9,020 nt of DNA, taken from Candidatus Neoanaerotignum tabaqchaliae. Lineage in GTDB: Bacteria; Bacillota; Clostridia; Lachnospirales; Anaerotignaceae. The notes under the pieces are model-generated. The model had not been told where the DNA came from, made no database searches, and was given only the letters and a program-made list of their open reading frames with translations. Each line of letters opens with the position of its first letter. Position 1 is the first letter of the stretch. Position numbers and translations under genes: made by a program. Shown piece after piece: positions 1 through 6,227 of the stretch. The DNA lies in contig CAJFUS010000078.1 in NCBI GenBank assembly GCA_904420235.1, positions 1-9,020 on the forward strand, given 5' to 3'.

Positions 1-906
1 ACTGTTGATGAGGCAACTGAAAAAGCCGAGGCCCTTGGACTTAAAATAAACGTTTCCGAAGAAGACTATTCAGACGCCGACGAGGGTCTTATAATAGCGC
101 AGTCTCCAGAAGCTGACACATATGTATCTGAGGGTGATACCATTGATGTAGCGGTAAGCTTGGGACAAAAGACGTTTATAATGCCAAATGTTATGAATAA
201 GCCTGTTGACGAGGCTATTGACACAATAACTTCGGAAGGCGGACAAAAACCGGAGGTTTCATATGAGTTTGACGACACTGTACAGGAGGGCCTTGTTATG
301 GCTCAGGATCCGGAGTTTGGTACTGAAATGGATTCCAGTCAGAAAATAACGCTTACTGTCAGCAAGGGACAGGAGAACACTACTGTTGTGGTTCCTAATT
401 TTGTTGGAAAGGATATTGAAACGGCTCAAGGAGAGCTTTCGGCTGCGGGACTTGAGTTTGGTTCATCAAGCTCTCAGGATTCAGATAAACCTGAGGGAGA
501 AATTATATCGCATACTCCTTCTTCCGGAGAGAGTGTTGAAAGGGGAACACAAATCAGCTTTGTTGTAAGCAGCGGCGTTCAAAGCGAACCAGAGCCGGAG
601 ACGGAAACGCCGGCGCAGGGAAGTGAAGGAAGCACAGACACCAGTACATCAGATACTGAGAACGAAGGCACGCTTACATTCACAATAGAAGCTCCCGAAA
701 GTTATAATGACGAAAACAGCATATCAATTAAAATTCTTAAAATAATAAACGGAAACTCCGTTGAGGTGGCGTATAATGATAACAGACCTCTTTCGGATTT
801 CCCGTTTACGGTTGAAATTACAGGCTCTGGACCTGCGGAAGTACAGCTTTATCTTGATAATGTATATCAGTGGAGCCAAAATGTTGATTTCTCAGGAGGC
901 AATTAA
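1..906 (+). CDS. prkC: PASTA-domain Ser/Thr protein kinase, C-terminal extracellular part (5' end outside window)
   Basis: The open frame runs from base 1 without a start, so only the last 301 residues are present; the kinase domain and transmembrane helix must lie upstream. Three PASTA repeats are visible: a partial one ending near residue 55, one at 58-123 (opening with FIMPNV, closing with LTVSKG) and one at 128-192 (VVVPNFVG to SFVVSSG). A Ser/Thr/Glu/Pro-rich linker (194-223) and a beta-rich tail of about 78 residues (224-301) follow. PASTA domains of PrkC/Stk kinases sit outside the membrane and sense peptidoglycan fragments, with the cytoplasmic kinase relaying the signal to growth, wall synthesis and, in Bacillus, spore germination. 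Three or more PASTAs plus a terminal Ig-like module fits the Firmicutes PrkC plan. Followed at once by rsgA, as in B. subtilis, where the RsgA orthologue CpgA is reported as a PrkC substrate. A PASTA-containing penicillin-binding protein is the alternative; the context argues against it. Confidence 0.87.
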   Translation, partial: TVDEATEKAEALGLKINVSEEDYSDADEGLIIAQSPEADTYVSEGDTIDVAVSLGQKTFIMPNVMNKPVDEAIDTITSEGGQKPEVSYEFDDTVQEGLVMAQDPEFGTEMDSSQKITLTVSKGQENTTVVVPNFVGKDIETAQGELSAAGLEFGSSSSQDSDKPEGEIISHTPSSGESVERGTQISFVVSSGVQSEPEPETETPAQGSEGSTDTSTSDTENEGTLTFTIEAPESYNDENSISIKILKIINGNSVEVAYNDNRPLSDFPFTVEITGSGPAEVQLYLDNVYQWSQNVDFSGGN

Positions 907-909
907 TTG

Positions 910-1794
910 ATGGTTAAGGGTACCATAATTAAAGGGGTAGGCGGTTTTTATTACGTAGGAACTGGTAATGGTATTTATGAGTGCAGGGCAAGAGGAAAGT
1001 TCAGGAAAGAAAAAATAACTCCTACTGTTGGGGATTATGCGGAAATAACCGTTATTGACGAGGAAAATAAAAAAGGCAGTCTGGACAATATACTTTCCAG
1101 AAAAACTTATATGATAAGGCCAAGAGTTGCCAACGTTGACCAAGTTATAATAATATTCGCGGCAGCTAAACCGCAGTTGGACCCGGATATGCTTGACAGA
1201 TTTCTTATACTTGCCGAGGAACAGGGCCTTGATATTGTTATATGTATAAACAAAATCGATTTAGACCCAGATGAAGAATATAAGAAATACGCGGATATCT
1301 ATTCTTCGGCCGGATACAGGGTTATACCTGTTTCGGCCGAGAAAAAAATAAATATTGAACAACTTGGGGATTGTTTAAAAGACAAAATATCAGTTGTGGC
1401 TGGGCCTTCAGGTGTTGGAAAAAGTTCCGTTATAAATTCACTTAATCCAAATCTCAGACTTGAGACAGGAAGTGTAAGCCGAAAAATAGAAAGAGGTAAA
1501 CACACCACAAGACACGCTCAGCTTATGGAGCTTTATGGCAACAGCTTTATAGTTGATTCCCCAGGCTTTACATCGCTTTATATTGACAATATAAAGCCGG
1601 AAATGCTTCAAGAATATTTTCCCGAATTCACGCCATATATTGGAAAATGCAGGTTTTCATCATGTGTTCATATACATGAACCAGATTGTAACGTGAAAAA
1701 CAATGTGGGAGAAAGTATAAATCCCGCTCGATATGATAGATATGTAAAGCTTTATAATGAATTAGTTGAATTTGAAAATGAAAGGAAGCGTTAA
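910..1794 (+). CDS. rsgA: Ribosome small subunit-dependent GTPase A (RsgA/CpgA)
   Basis: A 294-residue circularly permuted GTPase that checks late 30S subunit maturation; depletion of the Bacillus orthologue CpgA also disturbs cell-wall deposition. An N-terminal OB-fold covers about 1-70. The G motifs come in permuted order: G4 NKID (114-117), G1 P-loop GPSGVGKSS (165-173), the switch I segment GKHTTRH (196-202) and G3 DSPGF (216-220). The C-terminal zinc site is C247-x4-C252-x-H254-x5-C260. Length is normal for the family. The start is uncertain by one codon: TTG at 907 lies 7 nt and ATG at 910 lies 10 nt after AGGAGG (894-899). I chose ATG because the protein then begins MVKGTIIK, aligning with MPEGKIIK of B. 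subtilis CpgA as I recall it. The ribosome binding site lies inside the last codons of prkC, so the two are probably translationally coupled. Confidence 0.95.
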   Translation: MVKGTIIKGVGGFYYVGTGNGIYECRARGKFRKEKITPTVGDYAEITVIDEENKKGSLDNILSRKTYMIRPRVANVDQVIIIFAAAKPQLDPDMLDRFLILAEEQGLDIVICINKIDLDPDEEYKKYADIYSSAGYRVIPVSAEKKINIEQLGDCLKDKISVVAGPSGVGKSSVINSLNPNLRLETGSVSRKIERGKHTTRHAQLMELYGNSFIVDSPGFTSLYIDNIKPEMLQEYFPEFTPYIGKCRFSSCVHIHEPDCNVKNNVGESINPARYDRYVKLYNELVEFENERKR

Positions 1795-1796
1795 TT

Positions 1797-2459
1797 ATGA
1801 AATCTCTCTCACCGTCTCTTTTATCGGCTGATTTCTCAAAACTTGCCGATGAGCTGCGTTCAGTTGAAAACGGAGGAGCTAAATACATCCATCTTGATAT
1901 AATGGATGGTCATTTTGTTCCGAATATAACATTTGGAGCCCCGATTTTAAGAAGCATCAGGCCAATTACAGATATGGTATTTGACGTACATCTTATGATT
2001 GAGAATCCAGAGAAATATCTTTCGGATTTCGCCAACGCCGGAGCCGATATACTTAACGTTCATGTTGAAGCTTGTACGGATTTAGGAAAAATTGTGGATA
2101 CAATACACTCGCTTGGCTGTAAGGCTGGCGTTACGGTAAAGCCTGATACTCCAATAGAGGCTGTGGCTTCTGTACTTGACAAGGTTGAGATGGTGCTTGT
2201 TATGACTGTTTACCCGGGATTCAGCGGACAAAAATTTATACCTGAGGCCCTTGAAAAAATACCTCATCTTGTTAAGGCAAGGAAAGAGCGGGGATTGAAT
2301 TTTGACATACAAATTGACGGAGGCGTAAGCCTTAAGAATTTAAGAGAGGTTCTTGAGGCAGGAGCGGACTCAATAGTTGCCGGTTCGGCCGTTTTTGGAG
2401 CTGAGGACCCTGAGCAGGCCGCTAAAGAATTTGTTGATATAATTAAGGAGTATGAGTAA
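1797..2459 (+). CDS. rpe: Ribulose-phosphate 3-epimerase
   Basis: Interconverts D-ribulose 5-phosphate and D-xylulose 5-phosphate in the non-oxidative pentose phosphate pathway; a cytoplasmic TIM-barrel enzyme. The 220-residue length is typical. Visible signatures are SPSLLSADF near the N-terminus (substrate-contacting Ser7), HLDIMDGHFVPN (32-43) with metal ligands H32 and D34, DVHLM (63-67) with H65, and IDGGV (173-177) with D174, the second catalytic aspartate. The phosphate loop reads VYPGFSGQKF (138-147); the more usual form is PGFGGQ, so Ser replaces a Gly, probably harmless. The ATG follows the rsgA stop by 2 nt and has AAGGAAG (1782-1788) 8 nt upstream. The stop overlaps the thiN start by one base (TAATG). 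The metabolic gene is likely an operon passenger rather than a kinase pathway component. Confidence 0.97.
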   Translation: MKSLSPSLLSADFSKLADELRSVENGGAKYIHLDIMDGHFVPNITFGAPILRSIRPITDMVFDVHLMIENPEKYLSDFANAGADILNVHVEACTDLGKIVDTIHSLGCKAGVTVKPDTPIEAVASVLDKVEMVLVMTVYPGFSGQKFIPEALEKIPHLVKARKERGLNFDIQIDGGVSLKNLREVLEAGADSIVAGSAVFGAEDPEQAAKEFVDIIKEYE

Positions 2460-3097
2460 TGAGGGCTGTTGTATTTGGCGGCGCCGATATATCAAATTAC
2501 GATTTTTGCGGCAAATATATAAAAGACAGCTATATTGTTTGCTGCGATTCAGGAATTAGGCACGCCAAAAAGCTTGGTTTAAAGCCAGACGTCATTGTGG
2601 GAGATTTTGACTCTGCCGACAGTGAAACCATAAGATTTTATGAAGGCATGGGAGTTGAGTTAAAAAGATTTTCATGCGAAAAAGATGAAACCGATATGGA
2701 GCTTGGCATAGATGCCGCAGTTAAGGCTGGAGCCGACGAGATAGTTATTATGGGAGGCATAGGAACAAGGCTTGACCACACAATGGCTAACTGTATTTTG
2801 CTATATTATATAAAAAAACATGGTGTGAATAACGCCGCTATTGTTAACGAATATAATGAAATAAGGCTTGTTTGTGACAGCATAGAGATTTACGGCAAAA
2901 AGGGAGATATTATATCGCTTATACCAATGACTTATGAAGTATGCGGCGTTACAACGGAGGGGTTAAAATATCCTCTTAACGACGGAAGGCTTTATTTTGG
3001 AAGCAATCTTGTGGCCGTAAGCAATGTTATGCTTGGTGAAAAAGCTGTTGTAAAGATAAAATCGGGACTTTTATATGCTATGAGGTGCCGAGACTGA
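2459..3097 (+). CDS. thiN: Thiamine pyrophosphokinase
   Basis: Transfers pyrophosphate from ATP to thiamine to give the cofactor thiamine pyrophosphate; cytoplasmic. The 212-residue length fits the bacterial ThiN (YloS-type) family. Motifs in order: CDSG (29-32), PDVIVGDFDS (43-52, the acidic nucleotide/Mg site), KDETDMELG (75-83), GGIGTRLDHTMAN (99-111), TTEGLKYPL (165-173) and a C-terminal beta domain with VSN (187-189) that forms the thiamine pocket. The start is well set: ATG overlaps the rpe stop by one base, and AAGGAG (2445-2450) lies 8 nt upstream. It is the last gene of the operon, followed 16 nt later by an intrinsic terminator. No TPP-riboswitch sequence is visible near it, so expression seems tied to the prkC-rsgA-rpe transcript rather than to thiamine level. 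Confidence 0.95.
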   Translation: MRAVVFGGADISNYDFCGKYIKDSYIVCCDSGIRHAKKLGLKPDVIVGDFDSADSETIRFYEGMGVELKRFSCEKDETDMELGIDAAVKAGADEIVIMGGIGTRLDHTMANCILLYYIKKHGVNNAAIVNEYNEIRLVCDSIEIYGKKGDIISLIPMTYEVCGVTTEGLKYPLNDGRLYFGSNLVAVSNVMLGEKAVVKIKSGLLYAMRCRD

Positions 3098-3113
3098 GTT
3101 TTTAATATTATTT

Positions 3114-3142
3114 GGCTGTGGCTTTGCCATGGCCTTTTCTGT
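3114..3142 (+). terminator. Intrinsic terminator of the prkC-rsgA-rpe-thiN operon
   Basis: A 9-bp stem (3114-3122 with 3126-3134, including one U-G and one G-U wobble in the middle) closes a 3-nt TTT loop, followed by a T-rich tract TTTTCTGTT. It begins 16 nt after the thiN stop. GC pairs at both ends of the stem and the immediate T-run are typical of Rho-independent termination. Confidence 0.85.
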
Positions 3143-3532
3143 TATAACTTTTATGGTGAGAGAATAAAAAAATTGAGGCTATATTTAGCTGTGTAGGTTT
3201 TGTGTGATAAATAAAGATTTTGAAAGTATTGGTAATTGTAAAGCTAAAACGGCGATATCACATGAAAAACTGCCTAAAAGCTAAGCATATGCATTAAGGC
3301 TGCCAAAGGGAATTTAATAGAACTTCCTAAAAAATTGTGGAAAAACGTTTTTTGTTTTCAATGCAAGTATAGAATTTTAACAACAGGCAGTCTGTGATTA
3401 AGCATAAGGCTTTTTAAGAAGGACGTTTGGCTGTACTTTATAATATATATGAGCCGAGGTTTGGAGAGTGCCCTTTGTACTTAAAAAAGCATTTCAGAAT
3501 ATAATGTAATATAAAAATTCAGGGGAATTGCT
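3143..3532. other. Gene-free AT-rich stretch between thiN terminator and the small membrane-protein gene
   Basis: About 390 nt with stops in all plus-strand frames and no convincing coding region. Visible structure: a CG-centred perfect palindrome AAAAACGTTTTT at 3341-3352, a 7-bp inverted pair ACTGCCT (3269-3275) and AGGCAGT (3385-3391) 109 nt apart, and TATAAT-like sites at 3439-3444 and 3500-3505. In B. subtilis this interval between thiN and rpmB holds the 26-codon spoVM; I found no SpoVM-like reading frame here. The stretch could be degenerate DNA or hold a small RNA; nothing in it is strong enough to call. Confidence 0.55.
3475..3505 (+). promoter_or_regulatory. Possible promoter of the 46-aa membrane-protein gene
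   Basis: TATAAT at 3500-3505 is a perfect -10 hexamer 27 nt before the start codon. TTGTAC at 3475-3480 could be the -35 element, but the spacer is 19 nt, longer than the ideal 17. A start of transcription near 3512 would leave a leader of about 20 nt. A sporulation sigma factor is possible instead, but I see no clean consensus. Confidence 0.4.
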
Positions 3533-3673
3533 ATGGAACTGAAAATATTAGGTATAATACTTGTGTCTTTCGGAAGTGGAATGCTTGTTGCGCAGGTTTT
3601 TCCATGGTGGGGAATTATAGCTGCAATATTTATGGTGGCCGCAGGAGTATTTCTTATATTAAAAAAGTGCTGA
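3533..3673 (+). CDS. Small two-helix membrane protein, function unknown
   Basis: A 46-residue protein missed by ordinary length cut-offs. ATG is preceded by AGGGGA (3521-3526) at 6 nt spacing. The sequence is almost entirely hydrophobic: helix 1 at about 5-23 (begins ILGIILVSFG, contains a Gly/Ser-rich SFGSG stretch), a short PWWG turn (24-27), and helix 2 at about 28-43. Charged residues lie only at the ends (E2, K4, K44, K45), so a helical hairpin with both termini in the cytoplasm is likely. A single cysteine ends the protein. The gene has a possible promoter of its own and a terminator 6 nt after its stop. I do not recognise a named family; short hydrophobic proteins of this kind (hairpin with a Pro-Trp turn) occur in Clostridia. 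Chance is unlikely given RBS, composition and terminator together, but expression is unproven. Confidence 0.7.
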   Translation: MELKILGIILVSFGSGMLVAQVFPWWGIIAAIFMVAAGVFLILKKC

Positions 3674-3713
3674 AAAAAACTCCCGCTAAAAAAACGGGAG
3701 TCAATTTCTTTTT
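3673..3713. terminator. Bidirectional intrinsic terminator between the small membrane-protein gene and rpmB
   Basis: Perfect 7-bp stem ACTCCCG (3679-3685) with CGGGAGT (3695-3701) and a 9-nt A-rich loop. On the minus strand the stem is followed by an uninterrupted run of about six T (complement of 3673-3678), making a strong terminator for rpmB, whose stop lies 16 nt before it. On the plus strand the downstream tract (3704-3713) is T-rich but interrupted and offset by two bases, so termination of the small gene may be weaker. Confidence 0.85.
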
Positions 3714-3717
3714 ATAA

Positions 3718-3918
3718 TCAGATGGCGCGAGTAACTTTACCTGAACGAAGACATCTTGTACAAATGTATATTGATCTGATAGTACCGTTGTCATTGATTT
3801 TAACTTTCTTAACATTAGCTTTCCAGGTTTTATTAGCGCGTCTGCTGACCTGGCTACGGTTAATGCTTATTCTATGACCTGTCTGCATAGTCTTTTCGCA
3901 GATTTCACACTTTGCCAT
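3718..3918 (-). CDS. rpmB: 50S ribosomal protein L28 (zinc-ribbon form)
   Basis: A 66-residue basic protein of the large ribosomal subunit. It begins MAKCEIC and keeps the family pattern TGHRISINRSQVSRRANKTW. Two cysteine pairs, C4/C7 and C53/C56 (CTRC), make the zinc-binding C+ variant. An in-frame ATG at 3951 would add 11 residues, but the internal ATG at 3918 has a near-perfect AAGGAGGTG (3925-3933) just upstream, matches the conserved N-terminus, and lies about 35 nt after the predicted transcription start, whereas 3951 would leave almost no leader. The gene is alone on the minus strand, convergent with the small membrane gene and divergent from yloU, as in many Firmicutes. Confidence 0.96.
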   Translation of the reverse strand: MAKCEICEKTMQTGHRISINRSQVSRRANKTWKANVKKVKINDNGTIRSIYICTRCLRSGKVTRAI

Positions 3919-3960
3919 TACTTGCACCTCCTTAAATTCTATCCATGACATAACGATATT

Positions 3961-3989
3961 ATTCTATCAGAAAGCACACTCTTTTGCAA
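3961..3989 (-). promoter_or_regulatory. Sigma-A-type promoter of rpmB
   Basis: Read on the minus strand: -35 TTGCAA (3989-3984), a 17-nt spacer and -10 TAGAAT (3966-3961). Transcription should begin near 3954, giving a leader of about 35 nt that carries the strong ribosome binding site. Directly upstream of the -35 the minus strand is a long A/T tract (3991-4020) that resembles an UP element, fitting a highly expressed ribosomal protein gene. Confidence 0.8.
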
Positions 3990-4031
3990 GTAAATTTATA
4001 TATTTTTTTTAATTTTTAGTTTTGTTATGCC

Positions 4032-4097
4032 AAGCTTTTAATTTATCGGGTTTTATGTTAGACTATAAAAAGAAAAAAGCTTTTAAAGCGTTTAAAA
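4032..4097 (+). promoter_or_regulatory. Putative control region of yloU-yloV with direct repeat and palindrome
   Basis: AAGCTTTTAA occurs twice, at 4032-4041 and 4077-4086, 45 nt apart. Between them lies TATAAA (4064-4069), a plausible -10, with no good -35 (best is TTTATC at 16 nt). The second copy runs into a perfect inverted repeat TTTTAAA-gcg-TTTAAAA (4081-4097), which would sit just after the transcription start. The centre AAAGCGTTT resembles a CcpA cre box but lacks the conserved outer G and C. Regulation here is an inference. Confidence 0.35.
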
Positions 4098-4135
4098 ATT
4101 TTATGTTCAAAATGTTCTAATTTAGGAGGGATTTT

Positions 4136-4492
4136 ATGTCAGTTAAAATAGAAAACAATTTAGGAGTTATATCAATAGACGAAGAGGTTGTAGCAAGAGT
4201 TGCAGGCTGTGCTGCTATGGACTGCTACGGAATAGTTGGAATGGCGGCAAAAAATGTTAAGGACGACATTTTTCAGCTCTTAAAGGTGGAAAGCCTTACA
4301 AAGGGCATAAAGGTTTATGTTAATGGAAGCTCTGTAAGCCTTGATTTTCATATAATAGTTGAATATGGAACAAATATATCAGTTATTGCCGATAATATTG
4401 TAAATACTGTTAAATTTAAAATAAAAGAGTGTTTTGCCATAGATACGGAAAAAATAAACGTGTTTGTTGAGGGTATAAGAGTAAACGGCTAA
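4136..4492 (+). CDS. yloU: Asp23/Gls24 family (DUF322) envelope-stress-type protein
   Basis: A 118-residue protein of the Asp23/YloU family. Members are small cytoplasmic alpha/beta proteins, some membrane-associated and linked to envelope or alkaline stress; the exact role of YloU is not settled. Family features: the N-terminal strand LGVISIDEEVVARVAG (9-24), the GIVGM segment (32-36), a central variable part, then VSLDFHIIVEYGTNISVIA (67-85) and the closing strand INVFVEGI (107-114). No signal peptide or membrane segment is visible. ATG is preceded by AGGAGGG (4124-4130) at 5 nt. It is followed directly by yloV, a pairing kept across Firmicutes, so a functional link with fatty acid activation at the membrane is suspected. 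Confidence 0.92.
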   Translation: MSVKIENNLGVISIDEEVVARVAGCAAMDCYGIVGMAAKNVKDDIFQLLKVESLTKGIKVYVNGSSVSLDFHIIVEYGTNISVIADNIVNTVKFKIKECFAIDTEKINVFVEGIRVNG

Positions 4493-4493
4493 T

Positions 4494-4509
4494 GGAGGAC
4501 AGTAAATTG
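4494..4509 (+). promoter_or_regulatory. Ribosome binding site that sets a TTG start for yloV
   Basis: GGAGG (4494-4498) overlaps the ATG at 4492 that would otherwise be taken as the start, and lies 8 nt before the in-frame TTG at 4507. No Shine-Dalgarno sequence precedes the ATG. The site touches the yloU stop (TAATGGAGG), which suggests coupled re-initiation. Confidence 0.7.
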
Positions 4510-6138
4510 GTTATTAAACAAATCGACGGCACTTTGGCGGCAAGACTTATTGTTTCGGGAGCCAACAGCTTAAGCGGCGACAGGGGAAAAATAGACGCGT
4601 TAAACGTATTTCCGGTGCCGGACGGTGACACAGGAACAAATATGTCGCTTACAATGATTGAGGCCGCCAAAAAAGCCGAAGAGAGCGGCTCAAAAAATGT
4701 GTCGGACGTTTTTTCAAGCTGCGCCTCGGGAGCTTTAAGAGGCGCAAGAGGAAATTCTGGAGTTATACTTTCTCAGCTTATACGTGGAATTTCAAAATAT
4801 ATAGACTCAAAAAATTATATTGATGCCGTTGATGTGGCCAATGCCTTTGACATAGCTGTTAAAACCGCATATGGGGCTGTTATGAAACCTAAAGAAGGCA
4901 CAATTTTAACAGTAGCGTCTTCATGTGCCAAGGCCGCGCATGAAGCGGCTGAAAAAACAGGCGACATAGGAGAGCTTCTTAAGCATGTTATAAACGAGGC
5001 TGAAATAACCCTTAGCAAAACGCCGGAAATGTTGCCGGAGCTTAAAGAGGCCGGAGTTGTGGATTCCGGTGGTATGGGACTTATATCAGTACTTAAAGGC
5101 GCTCTTTTATATATTGAAACAGGAAATTACAAAGGTCTTAATAACCTTGATATGACTCAAGAAAAAGTGAACGTTCCTGTTTATACTGAACAAAAGAATA
5201 TAAAATTTGGATACTGTACAGAGTTTTTTATAATGTCCTCAAATCCTAATGAGAGTGTTGTGAACAATTTAAGTGATTATTTGCTTTCTATTGGCGATTC
5301 CCTTATGGTTGTTTCGGACAAAGACGTTATAAAAGTGCATGTTCATACAAATCATCCAGGTCTTGTCATTGAAAAGGCTCTTAACTATGGCGCGCTTAAT
5401 AATATTAAAATAGATAATATGCGTATACAGCATAGCAGCAAAATAGACTTTTTAAACGGAAAGTTTGAGGAAGAGCCAAAAGAGATAGGCTTTGTAAGCG
5501 TGTCAAATGGAGAGGGATTTTATGGCATATTTAAGGATATAGGTGTTGACTGCATTGTTGACGGCGGCCAGACAATGAATCCAAGCTCTGATGACATATT
5601 AAATGCCATAAAGAACGTGAATGCCAAGAATATTTTTGTACTTCCAAACAATAAAAACGTTGTGCTTTCTTGCCATCAGGCGGCTGAAATGTGTAAAGAA
5701 AAAAATGTTTCTGTAATCTCGACAAATAACATTTTGCAGGGAATATCTGCTATAATAAATTGCGGAGAGTTTTCTGATGTGGAAGAGGCAAAGGAAAGTC
5801 TTAATTATGGCAAAGATATTATAAAATCATTATATGTGGCCTCTTCTGTAAGAGATACGTCATCAAATGGCGTTAGCATTAAAAAGGGAGATTTTATAGG
5901 GGCCATTGACGGTGAAATAATATTATGCGATAAAAATCTGGAAAACTGCGTTGAGAAGCTTGTTGAGAGAGCTGTTGGCGATGATACGGAAGTTATTGCA
6001 GTTTATTATGGCCGCGACGTTGACAAAGAGGACGCGGAAAAGCTATATAATAATATTAAAAACAGCTTTCCTGACTGTGAGACGGAGCTTCATTTTGGAG
6101 GGCAGTTTGTGTATTATTATATGATTTCCGTTGAATGA
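4507..6138 (+). CDS. fakA: DhaL-domain fatty acid kinase catalytic subunit homologue (YloV/FakA)
   Basis: In the FakA/FakB system this subunit uses ATP to phosphorylate fatty acids held by a DegV-type FakB, giving acyl phosphates for phospholipid synthesis. The 543 residues show three parts. An N-terminal DhaL kinase domain (about 1-205) has NVFPVPDGDTGTNM (33-46; D39 and D41 bind Mg-ATP) and GARGNSGVILSQ (79-90). A middle domain (about 225-315) has C237 in GYCTEF and H278/H280 in KVHVHTNHPG, matching the Cys/His/His zinc site described for FakA. A C-terminal domain contains GGQTMNPSSDD (353-363). The start at TTG 4507 rather than ATG 4492 rests on GGAGG 8 nt upstream and on the alignment of (M)VIKQIDG with MSIRTLDG of B. 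subtilis YloV as I recall it; the ATG would add five residues. No FakB is in the window. Confidence 0.92.
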   Translation: MVIKQIDGTLAARLIVSGANSLSGDRGKIDALNVFPVPDGDTGTNMSLTMIEAAKKAEESGSKNVSDVFSSCASGALRGARGNSGVILSQLIRGISKYIDSKNYIDAVDVANAFDIAVKTAYGAVMKPKEGTILTVASSCAKAAHEAAEKTGDIGELLKHVINEAEITLSKTPEMLPELKEAGVVDSGGMGLISVLKGALLYIETGNYKGLNNLDMTQEKVNVPVYTEQKNIKFGYCTEFFIMSSNPNESVVNNLSDYLLSIGDSLMVVSDKDVIKVHVHTNHPGLVIEKALNYGALNNIKIDNMRIQHSSKIDFLNGKFEEEPKEIGFVSVSNGEGFYGIFKDIGVDCIVDGGQTMNPSSDDILNAIKNVNAKNIFVLPNNKNVVLSCHQAAEMCKEKNVSVISTNNILQGISAIINCGEFSDVEEAKESLNYGKDIIKSLYVASSVRDTSSNGVSIKKGDFIGAIDGEIILCDKNLENCVEKLVERAVGDDTEVIAVYYGRDVDKEDAEKLYNNIKNSFPDCETELHFGGQFVYYYMISVE

Positions 6139-6184
6139 TGAAGTTTTTTGAAAATTATTGATGATATGTAGTAAAAGCTGTTTT

Positions 6185-6208
6185 AAGCGGATTTTAAATC
6201 CGCTTTTT
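6185..6208 (+). terminator. Terminator-like hairpin after yloV and directly upstream of recG
   Basis: A 9-bp perfect stem (6185-6193 with 6197-6205; core AGCGGAT/ATCCGCT) with a 3-nt loop, ending in TTTTT (6204-6208). It lies 46 nt after the yloV stop and 9 nt before the recG ribosome binding site. It should stop most yloU-yloV transcripts. Because no room for a promoter remains between it and recG, it may also act as a leader attenuator. Confidence 0.8.
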
Positions 6209-6227
6209 ATACGTTTTGGAGGTAAAA

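Noticed and set aside
3341..3352. AAAAACGTTTTT as a CcpA cre site
   Set aside because: Although CG-centred, the outer conserved T-G and C-A positions do not match, and A/T palindromes are common in such AT-rich DNA.
3241..3420. Possible riboswitch or known structured RNA in the gap
   Set aside because: Checked by eye for TPP, SAM, cobalamin, yybP-ykoY, tmRNA and SRP RNA core motifs; none is present, and there is no adjacent gene in the right position to be controlled by one.
3427..3504. 25-codon reading frame starting at TTG 3427, behind GAAGGA, of about SpoVM length
   Set aside because: The residues (MAVLYNIYEPRF...) lack the amphipathic helix pattern of SpoVM, the start is TTG with only 3 nt RBS spacing, and it ends inside the possible promoter of the next gene.
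3919..3951. N-terminal extension of L28 from the ATG at 3951 (11 extra residues)
   Set aside because: It overlaps the RBS of the internal start, has almost no leader after the predicted transcription start, and L28 proteins begin with MAK-C-x-x-C.
4416..4670. Minus-strand frame of 84 codons across the yloU/yloV junction, and similar antisense frames over prkC, rsgA, rpe, fakA, recG and rsmD
   Set aside because: All lie opposite strongly recognisable genes, lack good ribosome binding sites and have low-complexity or unfamily-like translations; they are coding shadows.
6216..6227. recG start at TTG 6216
   Set aside because: The four extra codons are made of the Shine-Dalgarno sequence itself; ATG 6228 is better placed.
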